Below the pieces are notes generated by a model. That model worked only from the letters and a program-made list of their open reading frames with translations. It made no database searches and had not been told where the DNA came from. Position numbers and translations under genes: made by a program. Positions 45,149 to 54,300 of a stretch of 64,000 bases of DNA are shown piece by piece; position 1 is the first letter of the stretch; the number at the start of each line of letters is the position of its first letter. The stretch is from Beaufortia kweichowensis (lineage: Eukaryota > Chordata > Actinopteri > Cypriniformes > Gastromyzontidae): assembly GCA_019155185.1 (NCBI GenBank), contig CM032797.1:15524659-15588658 (forward strand). Direction: 5' to 3'.

Positions 45149-48100
45149 ATACAGTATAAAATGTTTTGTCACATTTAGATCACTTCTAGGTGTTCCACAT
45201 TAAAGGTTAAAACAAGTAAAGTCAGTTTTCAGCTGTTTTCCATGTGTATTATTTGTGTATTAAATAACATCCGGCCCAGGCAGGCCTCAACGAGGTGATG
45301 CGAGTTGCGTTCATCCGCCTGTTAAATGGGTAGTGGGGAGCAGAGCAAAACAAAAACAAAACCAGCCCAAACTTATGCATATTCATCAGCCTTCACCAAT
45401 TGAGGCCAGAGATAAGGGGCTTAATGGGCATGCACCTGTTAAAGTCTGTTTGGGGTTAACCTCTACTGTATATGTGCTCTGTGTGTGTGTGGGACAGGCC
45501 ACAGGTGCAGATTTCATTAAGGGTTACATGATTAAAGCGCCTGCCCTCATTTAGTGTGGTACGATCACGGGCTTTGATGAAAAGAAAAACATGTTTTGGT
45601 CGAACTCAAAACTCATTCACATTTGTGGTGTAAATATCATTGGAGAGCAAAGTGATAAGTATATGGGACAAGGTTTCAGGGAATCCACTGACCGCAAAGC
45701 TGACTGAGGCGTTGTGAAGAATAGCTTCCTGCCGCTGCAGTGACTGCCGTAAGAACATCTCATCCTTAATGGCATGGAAACTTACAAGATGATCAATGTA
45801 TGAGAAATAATCAACATAGGTTTCTAAAACTACTTGCATTTTAGAGTTTCAAATTTTGCAAAGCCTTGCTGTGTACCTTTGTCTTAAAATCTCAAACTTC
45901 TTTTCCCACACCTGATTGGAGGTGCACAACTGCTTATTGAGTCTGTTTAAACGGCAAGAACTTAAACATCACAGAACATTTACATTTAATACTACTACTA
46001 CTACTACTACAAGTAGTGACAATACTGAACTAGAACAACATAAGAGTTTTTAAATTAAACAGCTTTAAATAAAACTAAACAATGAAAAGTTAATGGTTGT
46101 TAAGAATTAGTCAAGCGTATATGAACAAGGTAAGTCTTGGTTGTTTTTTAAAGGTTTTGTTAGTCACAGTCACTGTGGAGTCTATAGCAGCTTATTCCAC
46201 CAGAATCTGCATGGGACATTAATCTCTGTCAAATGTTTACAGTACCTTTCAATTTCTTTTTTCTGCACTTCCTCAGTCTTTCTCAGTTCGTTTAGTTTTT
46301 GAACCAGCTCTGTATTCCCAACAAGCTGCAAGATGCATGATGTTAATGAATGCTGTGTTACACCGATAGTATATCTTCAGTAAGAGATTGGTTACGCTAC
46401 CTCCATGCTTATAGGTTCTGTTGGCTTCTGCTCCTCAAACTTCCTCAAAATGGCTGCTTTCTGACAATATGAAAATCACAATGTGACAGTCTAAAATCAC
46501 AATGATGTAACAATCTAGACTAACCGTCAAGAAAAGAATGATAAATTGAACACTGCTCATGTATTCGTTTTTATTTTCGGCCATATGCGGTCACATTTCA
46601 GTGCCTGTCCACCTTTTTCAAAGGAAGAAATGGCTTTGGTCTGCTTTCCAATTGCGATTTAAATAGAAGGCCATATTCCGTATGTCATTATATCAATCCG
46701 TTGCTCACAAAGGGTCATTTTAACACCAAATGTCCACTTTGTGTGGCATGTCCAATCAAGGCCTGACACAGCTTTGTGGAACGTCATGTTGGCTGATTGA
46801 GTGCGTACGCTCAGAGCAGTGTGAAGGTCAGGTCACCTTAGGTCAGCTCGGACATCCACTTTTCCACCCATGTTCCCCCAAAAGGCCTAACGGAACGTGG
46901 GAGTCCCTTTTAAAGTTTTTCTTAGTACGAGTGGGTGCCGAGTGTGTTGTTAGTCTAACCCAACATAAAAAGGGTGTCAGTCCAACCTTTTCTTTCAGAA
47001 CCAAAGGAAAAAGAGAATGGGGGAAAGTTTCATTGCCAGTGTGTTCAAAGACCCATTGTGTGCAAAAAGGAGTAGGTGTTGATTTGTGACAATAAGATAT
47101 TGAGTTGTGTTAGTCTACATGAAGCAAAGACACTAATGAAGGCAAGTAACACTTCCTACACAAATCGATAAATGCAGGATGAATGTAGATCTACATTTTA
47201 CCAGAAAAAAATAATAGCCCATTAAAAAAAACATGAAAATGAAAATCTAAATACTTACAATGTGGGTGAAAGAAACACATATTTAATCTATATTGCTATA
47301 AATTAAAATGACTTGATTTTCACAGACAGATATTTTCTTAATAATGCTCAGAACTATCACTTTCAGACAAAGGTCACATGTTAATGCAAAAACTGTTCAT
47401 CAAGGTAAATAACCAAACGTGTTTGCACATGGTAACTAAGTGTGAGTCACTGTCTGTACACAGTCAGGCACGTGCCAGTTAAGATGGAAGCTTGGGCATT
47501 ATAAAAAAGATAAGAGTACCACACATTTCCATAATAGCTAGCCACTACAGTGGCCAAGCTCATTGTAAGGGCACCCTTTATGAAGTGGACTTTAAACCGG
47601 GCCTATTGTCCACTTCTATTCAGCAGGACCCCCTCACCCACTCTAGCCTGTCAGTGTGTTGTGTCAGCTGCATGCCACATTCCACCCTCTCCTAGGCTCT
47701 GAGCTGGAGATTCACACCGGACGCCGCCTCTATGTGGTCACCATGTTGACAGAGTCATCGTCCCGAGCCCCCTGCTCTGACACCCCCCCAAATGGACGAA
47801 GACTTGAGGAGAAGATGGGAGTATGAAACCTAAAAGCTTTGTCCATTTTTATATATGATCCATTGAATAAACAGTTTAGTGTCTTTTTCCAAGGGTATGT
47901 TTGATACTTAAAAAGGTAATATGAACAGTTAGTTCTAAGTAATAATAAAAAAGTTATTAAATTTAATCAAAAGAGTAACACTAATGGCCTTTACTTCTAT
48001 TGTTTAATAAATATAAATGGCATAATTAATAGTATTTATTGGCAAAAATCATTTGCAGAGATCTGCACTTCAGATGATCTTTTTTTAAAAAAGCATCACA

Positions 48101-48398
48101 CAGGGCTGTTAATGAATGCACTTCAGTGTTGTTCCAGGTTGTATTTTAACCTCAGGCTCATGGCTAAAATCGATATGACTTAGACGCTGCGTGTGCACCT
48201 TATCCTCCTTCTTTGCTTTAGGACTCTGATGTCTGGGGTGACAAAGAAAACCTTCCTTTGGCCAAGAGTTCAGGACCTTCAAACATCCCTAGACAGATAG
48301 CTGACCACCAGTCCGTGCTGAAACGCAAGTCTGTATCCTATCTGAGGCTTGTTCTGTGTCTCACTGCAGTGTTTCTCACTTACCTCCTTCATTTGTGA
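42607..48398 (+). CDS. Unidentified gene, 3' part: small basic protein with KEN motif and hydrophobic C-terminal tail
   Basis: Three exons (42607-42773, 47696-47820, 48222-48398) join in one open frame with matching phases (1, 0), consensus splice sites, a stop at 48396 and AATAAA 63 bases later. Together they code about 155 residues. First comes a basic segment, TYSRRKRKKDKIYYG, ending SPYKKRALENSFS. A middle segment includes GRRLYVVTMLTESSSRAPCS. The last exon has DVWGDKENLP, a basic KRK, and about 18 hydrophobic residues, YLRLVLCLTAVFLTYLLHL, before the stop. I do not recognise it. The architecture suggests a tail-anchored membrane protein, and KEN is the APC/C degron core but only three residues. 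Exons 3 and 4 lie in an intron of the - strand C10orf67-like gene, and the 3' UTR crosses one of its exons. The start is unresolved. Confidence 0.45.
42991..43045. repeat. Perfect 22-bp stem, 11-base loop hairpin
   Basis: Left arm AAAGGAAAGTTAAAACATGA plus TG (42991-43012) is exactly complementary to 43024-43045, with loop AATACAATTTC. It lies about 0.2 kb past exon 2 of the unidentified gene. Confidence 0.85.
44646..44852. repeat. Palindromic MITE-like cyprinid repeat, second copy
   Basis: Same family: GGGATAGTTCACCCAAAAAT at the left end and the TACCGGCACCCATTCACTTT and AATGGGTGCCGG centre. The right terminal repeat is missing. Confidence 0.75.
45042..45152. repeat. TATATG-type satellite tract
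   Basis: About 110 bases of TATATG/TATG units, flanked by CAGTATATATA and its near mirror ATATATACAGTA. Confidence 0.9.
45606..45780 (-). CDS. c10orf67: c10orf67-like exon 14 (terminal, tentative)
   Basis: With acceptor CTTGTAAG the frame reads FHAIKDEMFLRQSLQRQEAI, LHNASVSFAVSGFPETLSHI and ends NVNEF at TGA. The preceding intron would be 96 bases. If exon 13 is instead terminal, its read-through stops after ten more residues (YTARLCKI). Confidence 0.5.
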
Positions 48399-51300
48399 AG
48401 CTTCAACGTGTGCAAGTTGTTTCTCCATTTCCTCTTTTACCTGTTTCATCTGAAAAAGAAAATAAAACAATATTATATATTAAAAAAACAATTTTTTTCT
48501 ACTGTACATTGTATAACTTAAAAGTAGACATGTGCATATAAGTGACATATGTGATCATCAGAGGTATTTATAAAACTTTTTAATGTAATCAATCATTCTT
48601 GTAATATTCCATGTACATTTTAAAACTTTACTTATATGGCATGCCATAAACCTGCAGTAGTAAAATAAATAAAAACTTCTAAATATGAGAAGCTAAAAAA
48701 CTTAAAGAGCAGTGATAATATTAACTAACAATTAGCAAAATATATTTTGAAACATTTATATTAATCTTTGTTAATGTTAGTTAATAAAAATGTAATTGTT
48801 CATTGTTTGTTTATATTCGATTAACAAACGTTAACTAACGCCATTTGATTTTACTGTGTTGTATTAGTAAATACTGAAATTTACATAAACTAAGATTAAT
48901 ACATGCTGTAGAAGTATTGTTGGTTCAAATTTAATAATGTGGATAATAAATAAAATAGTGTTACCAGTGATACCATTATTAACCAATATAGTAGTCAGGT
49001 TAATTCTGGAACATTTACTAATATATTTGAGTTGAAAAAAATCTGTCAATTTAAAGGGTACCATATAATGCAAATACAATAATAAGGTCACTTTCATCAA
49101 ACAGTGCAAGACAATAAATTATGGTAAAATGTTCTGAAACGTCAGAAGCGGTGGGTCAGCGGTGCTGTTGACCAGTGTGGCTGGGTGGTTCAGAGGCTGT
49201 TCATTTGGGTGTCTTTTCACAGAGGCAAAGCTTACACCCAGCTGAGCTTCACGCTCCTCTCTGGCCTGGCCCTTCAGCCTCTCATTAAAGGTCTCCCTGC
49301 GGCCCTCTGGCTATGGAAACAAATTTTCTGCTCCATTGATCAAAGTCACCAAAATAAAGTGAAGAAAAACGTCGTTTTTTAAAACGTCATTTTTTTGCTT
49401 TACATTTTTATGCACAGCCACCTCGCTAGACCTTAACATTGAGTTTGTCAGTCACGGCACAAAAGGCCGGCTCAACAAAGAGTTCAGGACTGAAAAGAGG
49501 CCAATCTAAGCTGCTACACTAAATATGGATAATCCTTTCTTCCGGTGGCTGAAACAACATTAAGGAGGTCTTTATTAGTGGTTTTAACCAGGACTTCTAC
49601 AAAGAGTATGTTTGGCCACCACCTGCTACTTCAGCCACTTCTTGGACCCACCAGATTTTGTGTCCACTTATTGCCATTTGAAGAACCGGAAGAACATTAT
49701 TGATCTGAAACCAATATGCCTCTTTGTTAAGTAAATCAAATATGTAAATAATGTTTTTCCAGGTAATTTTCCAAATCTAAATAACTAGATTTATTGAAGT
49801 CAAGCATATGATGTGCTTGAATCAACCTGTCTTCAATGACGTTAAATATAAAAATGGTATTCAGACATTTTAAAGTGTATGTAGAAACTGTACATACAGA
49901 GATAGGAGAAATGAACATATTGTATAAAATATAATATAGGGAAATTATGAATATTTCTACTATTCTACACTTTTAAAGAAAAAAAGCTCAATTTAGTTTG
50001 TTTTATTTCTTTCATCATTTCATTGTCAGCTGTGATTCACATGTTTACATCCTTATTCGCACAGCATGGCACAAACCTAAATATTACAATACACAATAAG
50101 TAAATAAAATAAATATATATCTGAATATGTAAAAATTTCTTTTGGCAACAAGTGGCAAAAGTATGTGTTTCCTGCTTTACTGCTCAAGAGCTGTGCTAAT
50201 ATGAGCGTTTGATTGCAGGCTAAATTATGGCAGCTTTGACAGGACCCTTGCTGCTTGTCTCCCAGCAACCCTGCCAGGCCAGAGGGAGACTTTTAACCTT
50301 CTGGATTCTGTGTGGCCGAATTCAATGGCTGAGTACCATAGAGTCTTTCACACTCCTTTTACATTGTCCGCTGTGTTCATATTTTAATTTCAGCCATTGT
50401 GTGGCAAACTTGGTGCATATTGTTCCGTGCAATTAACTGCAGACGCTGTGTAAAGCCATTCTTGATAGCCACTTCTTTAACATATTTTATTTGTAAAACC
50501 ATCTGTTTCCAATAAGTATTTTTTCAGCTAAACTATTATTGTAAACTAATCAAATTAAATTTGTATTTAACATTTTTTAATAATATAATAAAAAAGAGGC
50601 TTGATATTCAAGCTCATGATTTATGAATACAAGGCAACAGTCCAACTTAGAGCTTATTCAAAATGCAAAACAAAGCCCTCTGCCCACATGGTTTCTTACT
50701 GTAGTGCAATAATATAAACTCTGGCACTGCCCCAGTCCTAACACCACGCAGTGCTATTTCACACACACTTCAGTTTTACTGCACAAAAGATAAAACACTA
50801 AATAAACAATGCTATATCAATAGGTGTCAAAAACACAGCGGCACGTCCATTCGCCAAATGTTTTACCAATATCAACATGCTGCAGTGTCAGGCTCAATGC
50901 TGAATATCCTCAGCTGTGCTTGATCACATATCATAAACTCATTTACAGTTCTCTCTCATGCACCAGTTGCTGTGCAGTATTAAATCATGGTAATATGCTC
51001 CAATGGCATGTGTCTGTCTGCTCAGAGCTAACACACGAGTACAGCATCCACAATTATGAGGGAAAACATTGCCCGCTCACAAACCTGACATATGCTGCCA
51101 TATTTATCTTAGATGTCACACAGTAACCATTTCTGGTAAAATAATTATTTCCTGGGGCAATACAGATTAGAGGAATACTGGTAATACTTAAATACAGTAA
51201 GGTGGTATTTAACATGAACTAACAACACTTCTTAAGCATTCAGGAATTTTAGTTAATTTCAACATTTTCTAATATTTTTGAAATCTGTTAACATGATATA

Positions 51301-54300
51301 CACAATAATACACAATGAACAAACAATGAGTAACTGTGTTTGTATTAACCAACATTAACCAAGGTTAATAAATGCTGTAAAAATATATTGCACATTGTTA
51401 GTTCATGTTAGCTAAAGTACTAACTAATGTCAACAAATAAACTTTTATTGTAAAGTGTAAAGTAAATAGAAGTAAATAGAAAGTAAATAGAAGTATTTTC
51501 TAGAAGTAAATATTCTAGAAAATGAGAAAGAACAGCCACATTACTGCTGATCTTGTTGTAAATACCAATAGGCCTATTTAGATTTTGATTATTCAGAGCT
51601 GGATTATGTAGTAATAGATCTAATACGACTTTATGTAGTTGTTTATTTTTTTAATAAAACTACAAATTCTCACCTTTTTTTGCCCATTTTCTCTCTCAAG
51701 GCTTAACTGGATTTTTACTTGTTCATGTTCACCTGTCAACTGCAATAAATAGAAATTAAAGCATCATAATGGAAAAACTGTACAATTTGCCACTGTTTTT
51801 AATCATTTTTCCATACTCTCTTTAATACCTTCTGAAGGGCGTTTTTGCTGTTTTCAGCCTCTGATTTTAAAAGTGCCAAATCCAGGGCTGTGAAGGGAAC
51901 AAAGAGCATTTAAAAAAATCTCCTACTATTTTTCACATTCTATAGTGAAACACAACGACAGGACATCCACACATCTTTGTTCATCTTAGGTCAATAGACT
52001 GAAGCCCAGCTCTGGCCTGAATGACCTGCTCTGGCTCAGGGTCCTGACAAGCTTCTGACCTGGTTCATAGCTGTTGACATGTCCACTCACATTCGCTGAC
52101 CAAACACAAACCACTAAGTTCAAGGGCCAAGTGTGTGTTAGTGCCCAATTGCTTTCTTTCCATTTTGATGATGAGACCTGGACAGCTTTTAAATTAAGTC
52201 ACAGCCAATGCAAAACGTTTTAGCAGATGGTTCTTCACTTTCTGAATAGAGATGTTTAAAAGGGGTTTAGGTACTATTATAATAGACAACACATTACTTG
52301 GTATTTAATCCGTAGCATATCAAAAACTAGATGTGTCCACACATAATCAAAAGCCCATGGAAAATATTCAGACGGTTACCTAAGTTACATAAGCAATGAA
52401 TGAACATCAAACATATATGAGAGATAAAGGGCTGACCCTTGAGAATACACCTGTCTTGTGTTTGCTTTCTCCTCACAGACTCCCACAGAGTGTGAGATGA
52501 TAGCTATGATCGAACAAGTGTCCTCAAACATTGCACTCTAAATGCTAACTACCTCACACAAATGGGCCAGATAAGGAAATCAGCCTATATATATCCAAGC
52601 ACTCACAAGAAATGTTTGTCTTTTTTGTCCCAAAGCGAATTTCTGTGTGTGTTGTTTAACAAACAAACCCAATACGTGACGTTTTACCCAGCTTCTCTTC
52701 TTTGGATTCCAGGGTCTGTCTCATTTCTTCTAGTTCCACATGCAACGAGTCGATCTTATCTTTCAGCTTTTCATTTTCTGACTTGAGTCTGTTTTTCTCT
52801 GTGTCCTCCGCTCCCTCCGAGTCGATCTGAAAAATGACACAAGTCCTTTTTAACTTTCCCTTTACAGCGCAAAACAAAAGCCACGCCGCTCAAGCTGCGT
52901 GGCAAATATGAGTGCCATTCAGGCACAAAGCAATCGTACAACTTTCTGCCTCCTACCATTTCCCCCTGAATAATAAAAAGAGAGAAACAAAAAACGCAAA
53001 CACACTTAGAAGAGGGCCATCTTTTTCCCCCGTCCTTCTTTCTTGTCTTTTCTTCTCGCCCGGAAGAAAGACGGCAGTACACTACATACAAAGACCATAA
53101 TTCATGGGGACATTTTTATTGACAGGAATAATACATATCATACTGTTTGTGTGCCCCTGTCATTCAGGTCAATTTATTCTGGAAGTCAAGGAAGGCAGCT
53201 GGGGCCTATCCACCCACAGTCTGGGCTCAGCTTTCTAACAAGCTCAGCAGAGCCAGGCTGGGAGGTGCTGGGGTCGGGGAGGGGTGTTCGGAGGATGGCT
53301 GAGCAGCCCCAGGGGGTTCACGGAGAGCACAGTTTCCAGGGGGGGGCTTGTTGCCTTTGTGCTGTCCCTCAGTAGCAGCGCTGCCAGTGTCACCAGGATC
53401 ACATCACATGTCAGCACGCTGAAGTTCGCAGACTGGGAGCCGCATGGAGCCCATCAGGTTCCTGTGATATCCACGCAGTTGGCCCTCTACTTTGTGCCGC
53501 GGCGACCATTCATTCCCCCAACATTAACAGGGCTTTTGCATGCCTGTCACACTAAAGATTGTGCAGGCGTTCAAAGGCTTTCAAAGCTTTTTTACTTTTC
53601 ACTCTACTCTGTCTCTCTCTCTCTTTCATTCATAAGGAAAGTAGAAAGTAAATTGCATACAAGAACTATAAAGAAGTTTTGATTGCTATACGTTTGTTTG
53701 ATGTTCGATGACACGTAAGCATGCTTCGAATAGGCCCCCGCGACATGCATATCATAGTTCGGGGTTTTGTCACACAGAATAAACAAATGTTTTAACGCTT
53801 AGATTTATGACAGTGCGTACCCAGACGTCTTGCATATGGTTAGCAGTTGTTTACTATAGATTAATCAAAGAATAAAGAGCCGTTTGTTATGAATGTGACT
53901 CCTAGAGCGCGACGGTCCGATGATGATGATGTACATGTCATAGACCACTGGATTACTCTATCACTAATAAGAATGGGCATCGGAGCGTAGCAGAAATCTG
54001 ATGTAGTATAACTCTCTGCATACTGTATGACTCAAATCACCCACCCTCCCTCCCTCCATCAATCTCTACTATTTCCACTGTCATTTTCAACTCTTGACTG
54101 CAATGAAGCGGCTAATACCGGGCTAAACTAACTTAATCTGGATTTGTCAATCCTGCAATTCTAAACCTAATCTTGCTCAAGCAAGTAAATAATCCCAAAC
54201 GTGTTATACTCTGCACTATCTTCTCCGTTTGACCACCCCAAACTTTAACTCTGGCTCCACCATCTGCCGCAGTAACAGAACTACAGGTGATTAGCCATGC

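Larger units (their letters stand above)
33530..45605. other. Gene-poor region downstream of ptf1a
   Basis: Contains no recognised gene apart from one or two exons of the unidentified + strand gene (candidate 40336, more likely 42607). Blocks of higher complexity at 33840-34320, 34870-35100, 35460-36360, 36560-37560, 38220-38650, 39100-39480 and 39900-40650 alternate with AT-rich sequence, as expected for a developmental enhancer landscape. In human the pancreatic PTF1A enhancer lies about 25 kb downstream, between PTF1A and C10orf67. This interval is the syntenic equivalent. Confidence 0.55.
48450..49235 (-). other. c10orf67: c10orf67-like intron 9
   Basis: AT-rich. Holds one copy of an AT-rich interspersed repeat at 48722-48905. 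Confidence 0.65.

Noticed and set aside
44971..45159. Open frame of Val-Tyr and Ile-Cys repeats
   Set aside because: It is a translation of the TATATG satellite tract.
45781..45839. ATG-started extension of the terminal c10orf67-like exon
   Set aside because: It would leave an intron of under 50 bases or break frame; it is treated as intron before the acceptor at 45781-45782.
46730..47089. 119-codon + strand frame in c10orf67-like intron 10
   Set aside because: No splice sites in phase, no domain, and the sequence is not protein-like.
53284..53682. 132-codon frame in the GC-rich island
   Set aside because: The composition is that of random GC-rich sequence, and other frames are equally open.
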